In this document: positions 46,471 to 57,884 of the stretch, one piece after another
Numbering within the stretch: the stretch's first letter is position 1
Layout of the letters: each line of letters begins with the position of its first letter
DNA from: Tenrec ecaudatus
Lineage: Eukaryota > Chordata > Mammalia > Afrosoricida > Tenrecidae
DNA length: 64,000 nucleotides
NCBI RefSeq assembly: GCF_050624435.1
Contig: NC_134531.1
Span: forward strand, 258,740,812 to 258,804,811
Direction of reading: 5' to 3'
The notes under the pieces: generated by a model
Database searches by the model: none
Seen by the model: the letters and a program-made list of their open reading frames with translations, nothing else
What the model was told of the DNA's origin: nothing
Program-made: the position numbers and the translations under genes

Positions 46471-48429
46471 CAAGTTTGTGCCTCCCCAGGGTTTTCTTCT
46501 TGCCAGATAAACCCAGGTTCAAAGATTCACTAGGACGGACAGTACAATTTATGGAAAGTAAGCACAGCTTTATTAACTAGGGTACAAAGCGCGATCATCA
46601 TAGAGCAGAGGCTGAGGTCTCAGAGAAACTTCCATGTCCTAGAGGGGGCGCCTCACTCTTCAGGAGTCAGATGCTTTTGGCTTTTGCCAACCAGTAAGCG
46701 AATGGAGATTTGGTGTCTGGCGCTCTTAATATGAGTCTGATTATGCAATGTGAGCTATAATTTTTCCCCTGAGGTGAGGTGATAAAAAGAGGTTATTTTC
46801 AGGTGGGCTTTTTGGATATATTATTAGGGCATAATCTTCATAAAGCATGAGTCTCTGGTTTGCTACATCTTGAGGTCTTATGGAGAACTCTTAAACAGTT
46901 AGGCAAATTTAAAAATTCCAGAGATTATCTCTGATGAACTGAAGGCAAAGAGAAATTCTTCAGATACGTTAAAATCATAAACCTGACCATGACCCTCAAG
47001 GTGGCAAACTGATGTGACATCCACAAATCTCATAAGCAGACGGTGCTGAACATCTGCTCCTAGCATTTTGTTTACACACCTCCACTTCTGTGAAAATAGA
47101 AAAAATCTTGAACCAATACCAGTGGCCAACAAAAAGAGAAGCCAAACATTGATTGTGTTAGTGCTTGATTGCCAGAACCGTTTTCTGTGTGGATTTCTGT
47201 GACAACAGCTGCGAGAAGGTGTTGGGGAGGACCCCTGAGAGAACAGATCCACTGAAAGCCCACCTGACTTCCCCAACCAGCTATGGGCTTCACAGTGGAT
47301 ATTTAGAATAGGTGTTGAAGTCATAAACACAAGGTACACCAGAATGAAAAACACTAGACATCGTTCTAAATATATAGGAAAAACACAGTATTATGGCATT
47401 GGTGTCAGAGGGTTTACAAAACACAGAAAATTCTAGAATTGCCAGTTCTACAAATAGAATAGCCAGCCACTTTACAATTATCCACAAACCTTTCTTTCAG
47501 GGATAGAGGTAACTGACGCATTTATTGGACATTGACCAGCAGAGGCTATAACTTTCATTAGGCCTTACAAGAAAGATGCAAACCTACGAAAGACCCAGTG
47601 CAACATTCATACACCTACGAAAAACAGACTTCTGTCTGGGGTTACAATGGCTGTGAAATGAACTTCTAGAAGGAGGGAAACACTTTTTCAAGCAAGAATA
47701 ATCCCTGGATAAAACTCTATTAATCCTTAAAGGTAGATACCATCTATGGGATTTCTGTCACTGCTGCCCTTAAGCTTAATGTAAAATGAATGATTTTAAG
47801 TGACACATGCTTTCAATACCCTTACTTTTCCCCATCCAATCTAAAGAAATAACAGCCATCAGTAAATACCCCGTCTTCCTTGACTCACACAAATTACTGC
47901 CAAATGATAAAAAGAGAAGTAGTAGAATTCAATCATTATATTGTATGTGTTCTATACATAAATTGATTTTGGAGCATGAGTTGTATTTTAGGCCAGTGGT
48001 AACGTGCCAAACCTTATTTTTATTTTCAAATGGCAGAAAGCCACAAAATTGTGTGTTATAACAAAAAGTTATTACAGGCAATTTTTGTTTCTCTTCAATA
48101 TACATTTGTTCTAGCTTAATAGTTTCAATTGTGCAAACAACAATTCTAACATTTCTACTTATTATTTTCTTCTTTTTGTCCCAATGTCCAGACCACGCAG
48201 AAGAGGGAACATGAAGATTCCATCTCAGTTTGCAAGGGTCTCCTGTAGTTTATCCCATGCGTTTAACTGCTCACACCACTGAGAGACAATAGCAGCAAAT
48301 CAATGGGAAAATGATTTTCTTCTTCATACTTTAAAGTTATTTAAATGGTGGCATATATTTTTCACATGCGATATATAAAAACATACATCGAACGGGAAAG
48401 AGTAGGAAGATCTAGAAGAATTTAGTCCC
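46471..48429. other. unassigned 2-kb segment
   Basis: 46490-46700 (CACAGCTTTATTAACTAGGG) could be an LTR edge. The remainder gives no hit by eye. The 151-residue ORF at 46899-47354 on minus is without domain or context. Confidence 0.3.
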
Positions 48430-48590
48430 ACTATTCAATATCTGGGATAATTTGAATAACCCCATATATCATCCTGGCATTTTAGCTTTCTCACATGCAA
48501 AATGGGGGTAGTTCTACAGATATGAATAATGACTAAACACAAGACAAAGAATGAGTAGTGGCACTCAGTAATATTCAATACATGTTGATT
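48430..48590 (+). mobile_element. MIR SINE
   Basis: TTTCTCACATGCAAAATGGG, GGTAGTTCTACAGATATGAA, TAGTGGCACTCAGTAATATT follow the MIR core-to-tail order. Confidence 0.65.
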
Positions 48591-48969
48591 TTTTATCTTG
48601 ACTTGTTAGATTTTTTGTAAGAACACATGAAAGAAACAATACAATGAGATTATGTGGGAAGTAATGACATTATCAATAGCATTGCTTTGCAACTATTAAT
48701 ATAAAATTAATAGCACTCATTACAATAGATTGTGGAATTGTCATAAAAACCTAGTTATTTGAATTTCTGAATGAATTTTGATAATAATTCCCTTATGTAG
48801 GTAAGAGAAAAAGTTGTTCTTTGAGCTTGCTGTTTTTGCCCTCACTTCTCCAATCTGACCCTGAGTATTAAGAGTCCTGGAAACCACAGATCATTTATTT
48901 AGATCATAAACTATTGAGACTTTTCCTTATGGTCTGTACTATCAAATCTCAGCAATCACACAGTAGGGA
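48591..48969. other. unassigned AT-rich sequence
   Basis: No recognised feature. Confidence 0.25.
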
Positions 48970-49266
48970 CAACATTGTTGTTCTTGTCTGGTGCCACTAA
49001 GTCAGTTCTGACCCACCGTGACTCAGTGCACAACAGAACAGACACCGCCTGGTCCCTGCACATCTACAAAACTGTTCCTATGCGTGAGCCCATTGAGTGG
49101 CCACTGTGTCTACCCATCTTTTTGAAGACTTTCCTCTTTTGTGCTGACCCTGTTGTAGTAAGCATGATGTCCTCCTCCAGTGACTGGTCTCTCCTGACAA
49201 CATGCCCAAAGCACGTGGGACAAAGTCCGGTTATCCTTGTTTCCAAGAAACCATCTACATGTATGT
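48970..49266 (-). mobile_element. RTE 3' end, left part of a copy split by L1
   Basis: TTGTTCTTGTCTGGTGCCAC (3' terminus), AGCATGATGTCCTCCTCCAG, TGACAACATGCCCAAAGCAC, TCTTCCAAGACAGATTT. RTE text resumes at 49998 with GATTTGTTTGTCCTTTTAGC, so GATTT may be the short target duplication. Confidence 0.88.
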
Positions 49267-49997
49267 CTTCCAAGACAGATTTCATCTCCCTTCACCCACT
49301 TTTCTATTGTCCATCCCCCAGAGAGGGGGTTATATGTAGATCCTTGTATTTGGTTCCCCCTTTCTCCCTCACCTTCTCTCCACCCTCCCAGTATTGCCAC
49401 TCTCACCACTGGTCCTGAGGGGTTCATCTATCCCGGCTTCTTTGTATTTCCAGTTACCACTTGCACCAGTGTACATCCTCCAGTCCAGCCAGATTTGGAA
49501 GGTACAATTTGGATCATGGTAGTGGGTAAGGTAGGGTGGGGGGGAAGGAAGCATTCAAGAACTAAAGGAAATTTTTTCATCATTGCTTCGCTGCACTCTG
49601 ACTGGCTCATCTCCTCACCTCAGCCCTTGTGCAAGGGGACATCCAATTCCTCACAAATGGGCCCTCGGTCCACACTCCAAACTCCCCCTCATTCACAATG
49701 CTATGATTTTTTTGGTTTTTGATGCCTGATACCTGGTCCATTCTATGCCTTGTTATCTCACAGGCTGGTGCGCTTCTTCCATGTGGGTTTTGTTGTTTCT
49801 CAGTTAGATGGCTGCTTGTTTTTCTTCAGCTTATAGGACTTAAAGGCTTAAAGATAAACAGGAGACTATCTAGCTGAGAAACAACAAAGCCCACATGGAA
49901 GAAGCACTCCAGCCTATCCTGGCACGATTGCTGAAGACAAAGCGGGTGCATAAGCAAATGTGGTGAAGAAACCTGATGACACCAGGCTATTAAAAGA
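49267..49997 (-). mobile_element. rearranged L1 3'UTR insertion with inverted 5' part
   Basis: 49269-49830 is minus-strand L1 3'UTR (TCCATCCCCCAGAGAGGGGG, GTACATCCTCCAGTCCAGCC). 49838-49995 is the same family in plus orientation, beginning at GACTTAAAGGCTTAAAG and including AGCCCACATGGAAGAAGCAC. The order of segments in the inverted arm differs from a single-unit L1. The 3' terminal 250 bp are missing. Confidence 0.8.
49763..49922. repeat. inverted repeat formed by the two L1 arms
   Basis: Left arm about 49763-49828 (GCTGGTGCGCTTCTTCCATG to TTTTTCTTCAG), right arm about 49855-49922 (AAACAGGAGACTATCTAG to AGAAGCACTCCAGCC). The arms are imperfect complements around a loop of about 25-30 bp, so the strand could fold into a long hairpin. 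Confidence 0.7.
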
Positions 49998-50815
49998 TAT
50001 AGTCTGGGATTTGTTTGTCCTTTTAGCAGTACATGATACTTTAAACAGTCTGCAACGGCACCACAATTCAAATGCATAGATTTTTCTTTGGTCTTTTTTA
50101 TTCAATGTTCAACCTTCACATGCATATGAAACAACTGAAAATACCATGGCATGGGTCAGGCACACCTTAGTCCTCAAAGTAACATCTTTGCTTTTCAGTA
50201 CTGGAAAGAGGGCTTGTGAAACAGATTTACAAACTGATAACCATCTTTTAGTCTATTTATAGCTGCTTCCATGAGCACTGTTTGTGGGTCCACGCCAGAC
50301 AAAATCTTTGACAACTTCCACGTTTTCTCCATTTATCATGAAGTTATCCATTTCTGAGGAGGAGTTGTAATCCACTCTGAAGGCTGTAATCATTGATCTT
50401 CACCAGCAAATGCTTCAAACCCTCCCCACTTTCTGCAAGCAAGGCTGTGTCATCTGCATATCCCAGGTTGTTAACAAGCCTTCCCCCAATCTTGATGCTA
50501 CATTCTTTTTCATCTAATCTAGCTTCTGTGATGATTTGCTCAGCAAACAGATTGAATAACTGTGGTGAGAGGATGCAAGCCTGTTGCACACTTTTCTTGA
50601 TTTAAAACTTAGAGTGAGTGTCTCCTTGTTCTGTTTTCACAACTGCCTCTTGATCCATGTACAAATTACACATGAGCATGATCAAGTGTTCTAGAATTCC
50701 CATTCTTCTCAAGGTTCTCCACAGCTTGTTATGATCCACACAATCAAATCCTGGGCATACTCAATAAAACACAAGTAATAATTTTTCTGACATTTTCTGC
50801 TTTCAGTCAAGATCC
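49998..50815 (-). mobile_element. RTE copy, right part
   Basis: GATTTGTTTGTCCTTTTAGC, CACCACAATTCAAATGCATA, CACACCTTAGTCCTCAAAGT, through the RT core to TTTCAGTCAAGATCC at 50815, where it ends at an LTR-like block. Confidence 0.88.
50344..50589 (-). pseudogene. RTE reverse transcriptase fragment with YADD box
   Basis: An 81-residue open stretch: ACILSPQLFNLFAEQII (motif B region, LSP.LFNL), EARLDEKECSIKIGGRLVN, then LGYADDTALLAES, which holds the catalytic YADD at residues 44-47 (positions 50449-50460), then the motif-D side LKHLLVKINDYS. This is the best preserved RT core here. Intact RTE proteins are far longer (endonuclease plus RT), and upstream frames are broken, so this is a fossil. 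Confidence 0.85.
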
Positions 50816-50824
50816 AATTGGTTG

Positions 50825-51390
50825 GGCCAGGGTTCTCATGGTCAGTCAGTTATGACCTAGGAATCCTTCATGTTGTGGTCTAACACAATTTAATCACCCC
50901 CACAATGGAATCTGAGTAAGGCTAAGATGGGATTCAATACCCTTACTTATATTAAAATTAATTTAATCAATTGAAAGAAAGTTCTTGAGGTGTGGCCTGC
51001 TTTCAATATAAGTGGGTGTTGTGGATCAGCTTGGGTGTTTTTTGCTGAGTCTGGATTCTGCATATGTTTCATCAGACTCCAGTTCTTTAGACTTGAGCCA
51101 ATAATATATCATATTGTTTTTTGTTCCTAGGAATTGTCATCAGTCTGCCATCTGACCTCCAAACCTTGAATTCATTCTCTCTGTAACCACAAGCCTGTCA
51201 TCTTCCTACCAATTATGTATGCAATAACTCCCACAGCTACACAAGTCAGGAGAATCCTGTAATCTAATATTTGACCCATAGATTTGGAACTGTCCCACTT
51301 CTACAACTGTGTGAGTAATAGCCTTCATGGAAATTTCTCTCTCGCTCCATATATACACACATATATTTTTATATATATATATGTAAATGT
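50825..51390 (+). mobile_element. probable solo ERVL-class LTR
   Basis: GATTTGGAACTGTCCCACTT, CTACAACTGTGTGAGTAATA and CTCTCTCGCTCCATATATAC match the 3' part of an ERVL-type LTR (a 'gtgagccaa..aaatctctctctatatata' segment). It stops in an AT microsatellite before the mariner. Confidence 0.5.
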
Positions 51391-51514
51391 ATACAAGGGG
51401 GTAACAAAAAACCCATTTTTTAAGCTATGTATTTAAATTTTGTTACAAGACAACCTTATCCTCAAAGTACTCTCCATTGCACTGAATACATTTGTCAAAT
51501 CTGTGATTCCATTC

Positions 51515-51787
51515 TTAGAAACATTTTTCAAACTCATTTGTTTGGATGGCTGACAGCACCTCCCTCATTTTTTTCTTCACCTCTTCAACATCTTCAAATC
51601 GCTGTCCTTTCATGCCCCTCTTCATTTGTGGAAACAAAAACAAGTCACACACAGCAAGTTCAGGTGAGTAACGTGTGCGGGGAAAGAGAGGCATGCTGAT
51701 TTTTGACCCAAACTGGCACACAGATGGCTGCATGAGCAGGTATATGGTTGTAATAACCAAACTAATCCCCTGTCTGTCACAAATCAA
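51515..51787 (-). pseudogene. mariner transposase C-terminal fragment
   Basis: A 90-residue open stretch with RYSPELAVCDLFLFPQMK, the mariner signature usually written YSPDLAP.D..LFP, whose second aspartate is the third residue of the D,D34D triad and is kept here. Then KGQRFEDVEEVKKKM and a short tail. The first two catalytic aspartates are absent from this frame. The N-terminal counterpart is readable near 52030-52105 (REQWAAVKF, LLGKNATET). Not functional. Confidence 0.8.
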
Positions 51788-52114
51788 GCTTTGTGTGTGT
51801 GTGGTACACTATTATGCAATATTTCAGAACCTCCAAATAGAAAGCTTGATTAACAGTCTGACCTGGTGGAACAAACTCCAAATGCACTAACAGTCAATAT
51901 TTTCTTCCATTTGGGAAATTGATGCACATCCAGAACAAGGTTTGTCAACAATTGACATTTCACTTTGTTTGAAATGAGAAAACCACTAGTACACTTGATG
52001 TTCCCCATCGTGCTGTCCTTGTAACGTGTGTTCATATCACCACCGTTTCTGTGGCATTTTTCCCAAGCAGGAAACCAAATTTAACAGCCGCCCACTGTTC
52101 CCTTAAATCAGCCA

Positions 52115-52115
<1 letters not shown>

Positions 52116-52157
<42 letters not shown>
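52116..52157. repeat. (CA)21 microsatellite
   Basis: An uninterrupted dinucleotide run inside the mariner 5' region; likely polymorphic. Confidence 0.97.
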
Positions 52158-52160
<3 letters not shown>

Positions 52161-52210
52161 TTTCAAGCAAAACCACCTTTACTAAAAATTTACTAAAAAT
52201 TTCACTGTGA

Positions 52211-52461
52211 TGAAAGAACATTTCCAGTGATGCCACTGGATGCACTAACTCAAAGTGAGTTGCTTAATTCTTGCCTAGCAGGAAAAAAATGTACTCAAAG
52301 CTCTACTACACCCACTGCAATTCTGGGTTCATATTTGTATGTAAACTCATGTTTTTACTTTTCTAGAGGATCCAGTCTAACAAGACTTGCTAAGGAATTT
52401 TCATCATTAGGTCTGATGGAAGCGAATCTTCAGACTGAATCAGTTACACTGACTACTAAAG
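52211..52461. other. unassigned sequence
   Basis: No recognised feature. Confidence 0.25.
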
Positions 52462-52464
52462 GTC

Positions 52465-52725
52465 TTGCTGTTATTAGGTACCATCCAGTCAGCTCCCGCT
52501 CATAGCCATCCCACGCCCAGCACAATGAAACACTGCCCCGTCCTGTGCCATCCGCCCCAATTGTTTCAATGCTTGAGCCCACTGCTGCAGCCACGGTGTC
52601 AACCCATATCATTGAGGACCTAGTTTCTTTTTTCCTGACCCTCCACTTTACCAACCATATCTTTCTCTAGGGACTAATCTCTGCTGACAACAGGTTCCAA
52701 GTATGTAAGATGAAGCCTTGCTAAG
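52465..52725 (-). mobile_element. RTE 3' end fragment
   Basis: CTTGCTGTTATTAGGTACCA (terminus), CACAATGAAACACTGCCCCG, TCAACCCATATCATTGAGGA, TTCTCTAGGGACTAATCTCT, TGCTGACAACAGG follow the RTE 3'UTR order. Confidence 0.85.
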
Positions 52726-54339
52726 CTTCGTGCAAGGCAGATTACTAGAAGCATGCTGTAGAGAGTGAGGAGGCACTTGATTCAACAGGACAAGGGTGTT
52801 CACAACTCTAGAGATGGTGCTTTCTCTTTCTCTAGCTGAAAGAGGAATCAAGCATCAATGTACATTTGAAGAATGAGACACTTGTATGAAGGAACACGGT
52901 GGTGGCATCTCTCCTCCTGTGACTTCACAAGGAGAATAAAGCTCAATACCAGCCCAACGCTGACTTCAGACATGCCTCCACTCTTTAACATTTTTTTAAC
53001 CAATTCTGACACCAACCATCCCTCTCACAGTACTCTCTGTTTCTTACCAGGGTTCAATACTTCATTTCAATGGCTGATAGTACTCACAGACAATATTGAC
53101 AGGTATGAGGTTATTAGGGAAGTTCACAGTTGACAATTCAAGAGCCTAAATGCTCTGATACAGTTCCTTGGCCAGGCACACCTCTATCTGTCTCTCATCT
53201 TCTCAGTCTCATGCCCCCTTGGCCTCTATTCTGTTATGGAAATGTAATAAAGCTCCTTTAGCACTGCTATTAAATGACCAAAGTATGCTTCACTTAACCA
53301 TAAACCTCAGCTTGAAAGTGTCTTGAAGGTCTAGCTTCATGAGTCAGTCAACTCAGGTCCCTCAATTAGTGCATGTAGGCAACCCCCTCTGCAAGCAGAC
53401 CTCCTCACCAAGGCGCTCAGCTTCCTGCGCTCCATGGTCTGGAAATCACTGTTCTTTCTTGTGCTCTGGCTCTCTGGCTTTTACTGCTGCCTCTCTTCAG
53501 CCATTTGTTTGGTGGTGTAGCCTTCTTCTCTTGGATTGAGGAGGTTAAATGTGCAGAGATCTTGGGGTCCAAAAGACTATTCCACTCCACGTTCATCTTT
53601 CATAATAGTAGTGAGATCTTCCATCCTGCTTCTGAGCAGGCTAACTTTATACCCAGAGGGATGACAAAATTGATTAATCCCCTGTTACAGATCCAAATCT
53701 TTATATGCACAATTAACTCGGTAAACAGTCACTTCCTTTACCTTCTCTTACCCGGATCCTTCAGGAAAAGAAGACATGTATCCAATCTACATGGCCCCCC
53801 GCAGTCTTCTAGTGGCAGTTTAAGAGGCTCTGACAAGGAGAGCAGTATCAAGTAATTCACTGCACCCCACACTCTTTCTTCAATGATAGCTGAGTATTAG
53901 GTTATATTCAAGGAAAGGAAAATATTGAAAATTCTGAATTTGGTTTATCAAAAAGAGACATATGTGAACTGAAAGTGGCTAAATGTATTATCTAGATTGT
54001 TTCTCTCCCTGAAAGAAATGGGCATTTGACAATTATGTTGTATATAGTATTAGAAAAATAAACTTCCAGCTTTGAATATAAAAGCTTTTTGAATCACTGT
54101 TGTGAAATTTAAAGTTCCTCGTGCTGTTTGTATGTGTACAAAACTATTTTATTTACTATTCACTTCTAATTTTTAATTATGTAGAGATTCACTTATTTGT
54201 TACTTGCAATCTTTGATTGTCATGAGCGAACTAAAATTTCAGTTATCTATATGAGCTTAACATTAAAGTTAGTGTAAACTTTTAATTTTGAAAAATCTTT
54301 AAAGTAACTATTTGTTTATCACATTTCTTCACCTCTTTT
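52726..54339. other. unassigned 1.6-kb segment
   Basis: 53150-53860 is CT-rich with an LTR/5'UTR-like look (TCTGTTATGGAAATGTAATAAAG with AATAAAG). 53880-54330 is A/T-rich unique-looking DNA. No coding gene is supported, including the 116-residue ORF at 53505-53855. Confidence 0.3.
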
Positions 54340-55195
54340 ACTATTGTCGTTAGATGTGATCCAGACTTCTAATTCACAATGATCTTATGGTCATCAAAAC
54401 AAGATATTGTCCCATCATGTACTCTCTTCACAAGCATTGTGTTTGAGCCCATTGTTTGTGTCCACCTGAGCCTGCTTTATGAAGCACAGGGACTTTCAGT
54501 CTACAATACATGCAATTCTCTTCACCAATATTGTGACTCAAATCCTACAAATTCCTCCTCTGCTTTCCTTGCTTATTTTCCAGCTTTCACATGCCAGACA
54601 AGGGAATGAAAACACCATAGCTTGAGTCAGGCACTTTTAGTCCTGAACCTGACAGTGTTGCTTTTTAATACTTTCAAGACGTCTTTTGCAATAGATTTTC
54701 TACAAGCTGACCATCCTTTGACCTTTTGATTGTTGAGTCCCGGGCTGTTACTTATGGCTGCAAGCAAAATGAAATCCTCAACAGCTTCAACATTTTCTCT
54801 GTTCTTCACGATGTAGCTTGTTGATTCCCTTGTAAGGATTTCTGCTTTCTTCATGATGGGCTGCAATCCATTTGAAGACCGTAGTCCATGGTCATCATCG
54901 GTAATGTCTTCAAGACCTCTTCACCTTTGGCAAGATTGAGTCCTCTGCACAGCTCCAGTTGTTAGGAAGCTTTCCTCCTATACTGGCGTGCTCTGTCTCA
55001 GATGATTTGCCAGCTTCTCAGATAATTTGCTCAGCGTACAGGTTGAGTGTTATGAAAGCCTGACATGCACCTTTTCTAACTGTATACCATCCCTTGTTCT
55101 GTACCAACGACAGCTTACTAGTGTATGTATAGGTTTCAGATGAGCACAGTGAACTGTTCTGGCATCCTCATCGTTCATTAGCATTATCCATTATT
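54340..55195 (-). mobile_element. RTE copy, 3'UTR and RT part
   Basis: CTTTCACATGCCAGACAAGG, CATAGCTTGAGTCAGGCACT, TGTTGAGTCCCGGGCTGTTA, GATGGGCTGCAATCCATTTG, CAGATGATTTGCCAGCTTC, ATGAGCACAGTGAACTGTTC. More diverged than the other RTE copies. Confidence 0.75.
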
Positions 55196-55315
55196 GGACA
55201 CGATTTTTTTATTAGACTTGGTTTTCATAAGCTGTCTGCTGAAAGGATTAAATGTAGACCACTTCTTTTGGATGTAGACCAACACACAAAACAGAACCCA
55301 AACTAAAAATAATAA

Positions 55316-55429
55316 TACTGTATTTGCTCGTGTAGAAGTCAAATTTTCCACAATTTTAATGTTGTTTTTGTGGTAAAATTTGATGCCTCACTGATATTTG
55401 GGTCAGCTTATACTCAAATATATACAGTA
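55316..55429. mobile_element. palindromic MITE, 114 bp
   Basis: Inverted ends: TACTGTATTTGCTCGTGTAG at left and CTTATACTCAAATATATACA plus GTA at right. Resembles a widespread short tetrapod DNA transposon with a 'CTCGTGTATAAGCC' type end. The family name is not certain. Confidence 0.6.
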
Positions 55430-55439
55430 ATACTAATAA

Positions 55440-55633
55440 TAAAGCTCACTGTGATTGCGCTGATTGCAACTCATAGCAGCCATTCAGAACTACCCTTTTG
55501 GGTTTCCAAGATTACATACCTTCACAGGGATAGAAAGCCTCATCTTTCTATTTTGAAGCAGTAGCTGGTTTCAAACTGTTGACCCTCTGGTTAGCAACCT
55601 ACCATATAACTCCCTAACCCACAAGGGCTCTAG
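55440..55633 (-). mobile_element. AfroSINE
   Basis: CTCACTGTGATTGCGCTGAT, TGCAACTCATAGCAGCC, CTACCCTTTTGGGTTTCCAA, TCATCTTTCTATTTTGAAGC, GCTGGTTTCAAACTGTTGAC (B box), CTGGTTAGCAACC in minus-strand order. Confidence 0.86.
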
Positions 55634-55684
55634 TTATTCCTTCTATACTCTTTTGATATTTCCTCAGTTGTTAAAAAGCTGCCC

Positions 55685-56763
55685 ACGTTGTTATTATTAG
55701 GTGTCATTGAGATGGTGCCAACTAATAGAAACCATATATACCACAGAATGAAACACAGCTTGGTCCTGCACAATACTCACCATTTATTTGACTCTATTGT
55801 TTCAGCCACTGTGTCAATCCATCACATTGAGGGTTTTTTTCTTTTTGAACAGAGCCTTTAATTTACTTTAAGCATGATATCCTTTTCCAAGACTTGATCT
55901 CCCCTACTAATGTGTTCAAAGCACTAGAGAGAAGGTCTCGCTATCCTCAGTTATAAGAAGTTTTCTGTATGTCTTTCTACCCAGAAAGATTTGTTTGTTC
56001 TTCTGGTACTCCAAGATCCTTCCAATATTCTTGTATAACATTATAATGGAAATGAATCAATATTGAAAGTGATTCTTTCAGCTTAAGCAATGTCAAACAT
56101 ATTCTTCCCTTCTGGTTTTCTAACTCTATGTTATTGCACATTTCATTACAATGCTTCACTTTGTCATCTCAATCTGCTCTTTTTTCTTCATTAATTCTTT
56201 CCTTAATCTTAGTTACTCTGCATTCAACAGAAAGTTTCAGTAGCTCTTCTAGAATCTTTTGATCTCTTTATTTTCTATTTTTAAAATTACTTCTTGCTTT
56301 CTTCATTTATAATATAATTGATATGATACTGTAACTAATCTGGTCTTTGGTGAGTATTGTTGAATTTTTAAAAATCTATGCTTTTTGTTGTTGTTGTTAA
56401 AGTCAACTCTTAAATATTTAATTCCAATTTATTTAAACTCTTGTGAGTTTGTATGCACTATTTATTTTTAAAACACAAGATTGTCTCTAAATTCAGGTGG
56501 AATATACTTATGGTTGTACTTCAGCTTTTGTGACTTGTTTTAATTTTCTGTAGTTCAAGTTGAGCATAGGAGAAATTGATGGTCTATTCACAGTTAACAT
56601 CTGACCTTTTTTCTGATTGATGATATTGAGCCTTTTATGAACTCTTTTCATAGATACATTATTTTCATTCCTATATATGCCATCCAAGGAGTTCCACATG
56701 TATACTTGTTGTTCATGTTGTTGAAAATAGTACTGGCAATAACTAAATTGTTGATCTTGCAAA
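55685..56763 (-). mobile_element. RTE copy, outer host of a three-level nest (3' part)
   Basis: 3' terminus TTGTTATTATTAGGTGTCAT, CACATTGAGGGTTTTTTTCT, then an internal jump near 56050-56100 from 3'UTR to the upstream ORF (TTCTGGTTTTCTAACTCTAT), deleting the RT domain. It continues through TCTCTAAATTCAGGTGGAAT to TTGATCTTGCAAA. Confidence 0.85.
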
Positions 56764-56952
56764 TTAAAAAAAATATTTTTATTTTAAAATTACTTTAAAG
56801 AGTTTTATTGGCATATATTCCACAATCATACAATCAATAATTCAATCATATTAAAGGGAGTTGAACAACCATTTCACCATTAATTTTAGAACATTTACTT
56901 CTTTCTTGTACTCTTTGTCATTAGCTTCCCACCTCCATCCAATCTTTCCCAT
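56764..56952 (-). mobile_element. older L1, 3' arm (minus), middle level of the nest
   Basis: AGAGTTTTATTGGCATATAT, CCACAATCATACAATCAATA, TTAGAACATTTACTTC: the same old L1 3' type as 2.95 kb. Its other arm is at 57805-57884 in opposite orientation. Confidence 0.65.
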
Positions 56953-56969
56953 AAAATTCTGGCCAATGG

Positions 56970-56978
56970 GTATGTATA

Positions 56979-57015
<37 letters not shown>

Positions 57016-57787
57016 TATTAAATGAAGGGGGAAGTGCAGAGTGGAGACCCAAGGCCCAAGTGTCGACCAATGGAGATCCCCTCATAGAGGGGTTTAGGAG
57101 AGGAGATGGGTTAATTAGGGTGTGAGGTAGTATCGATGAAGAACACAGCTTTCCCCTGGATCCTGGATGCTTCCTCCCCCCAACTACCATGATCCGAATT
57201 CTACCTTGCAGGGCTGGATAGGACAGAGGCTGTACACTGGTGCATATGAGGGTTGGAGGTACAGGGAATCCAGAGTGGATGATACCTTCAGGACCAAGGG
57301 TGTGAGGGATGATGCTGGGAGAGTGGAGGGTGAGTGGGTTGGAAAGGGGGAACTGATTACAAGGATCCACATGTGACCTCTTCCCTGGGAGAGGGACAGC
57401 AGAGAAGGGGGGAAGGGAGACTCCGGATAGGGCAAGATATGACAAAACAACGATGTATAAATTACCAAGGGCATATGAGGGAGGGGGGAATGGGGAGGGA
57501 GGGGGGGAAAAAAAAGAGGACCTGATGCAAGGGGCTTAAGTGGAGAGCAAATGCCTTGAGAATGATTGGGGCAGGGAATGTATGGATGTGCTTTATACAA
57601 TTGATGTATGTATATGTATGGATTGTGGTAAGAGTTTTATGAGTCCCTAATAAAATGTAAAAGAAGAAAAGAGAAAAAAATGATTAGGGCAAAGACTGTA
57701 CAGATGTGCTTTATACAATTGATGTATGTATATGCATGAACTGTGAAAAGAGTTGTATGAGCCCCAATAAATTGTTAAAATTAAAAA
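56970..57787 (+). mobile_element. L1 with duplicated 3' tail, inner level of the nest
   Basis: 818-bp insertion with an exact 17-bp target-site duplication AAAATTCTGGCCAATGG (56953-56969 and 57788-57804). A TA-rich 5' edge is followed by 3'UTR (GGAAGTGCAGAGTGGAGACC onward). The terminus appears twice: first GTATGGATTGTGGTAAGAG with CCCTAATAAAATG (to about 57657), then, after an A/G-rich linker and GATTAGGGCAAAG, a second ending CCCCAATAAATTG. ORFs on either strand here are UTR artefacts. Confidence 0.93.
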
Positions 57788-57804
57788 AAAATTCTGGCCA
57801 ATGG

Positions 57805-57884
57805 AATGCAACATCATACAAAAATATAATGCATCATGACCAAGTGGGATTCATACCAGGGATGCAAAATTCTTTTATGAACTC
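57805..57884 (+). mobile_element. older L1, inverted ORF2 arm
   Basis: GCATCATGACCAAGTGGGAT and TCATACCAGGGATGCAAAA encode the L1 ORF2 sequence HHDQVGFIPGMQ in plus orientation, opposite to the 3' arm at 56764. RTE resumes with GCAAAATTC, giving a TGCAAA(A)TT target duplication. This is the pattern of a 5'-inverted L1 insertion. Confidence 0.78.

Larger units (their letters stand above)
51395..52210 (-). mobile_element. mariner transposon, internally deleted
   Basis: The left end is TATACAAGGGGGTAACAAAA with a TA dinucleotide. The minus strand encodes mariner-type transposase pieces at both ends of the element; a full mariner is about 1.3 kb, so a central part is missing. The right end is uncertain because of an expanded CA repeat. 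Confidence 0.75.

Noticed and set aside
46899..47354. 151-residue minus ORF
   Set aside because: No recognisable domain, no neighbouring exon or promoter signal; length expected by chance in 64 kb.
49237..49722. 161-residue plus-strand ORF
   Set aside because: Antisense of L1 3'UTR inside an RTE; no domain, interrupted in sister copies.
50344..50589. Active reverse transcriptase, because YADD is intact
   Set aside because: Only 81 residues are open, upstream frames are broken and the element is split by an L1 insertion.
56921..57445. 174-residue minus-strand ORF
   Set aside because: Antisense of L1 3'UTR plus a TA run; the same frame appears in pieces in other L1 copies (e.g. 49.2-49.7 kb).
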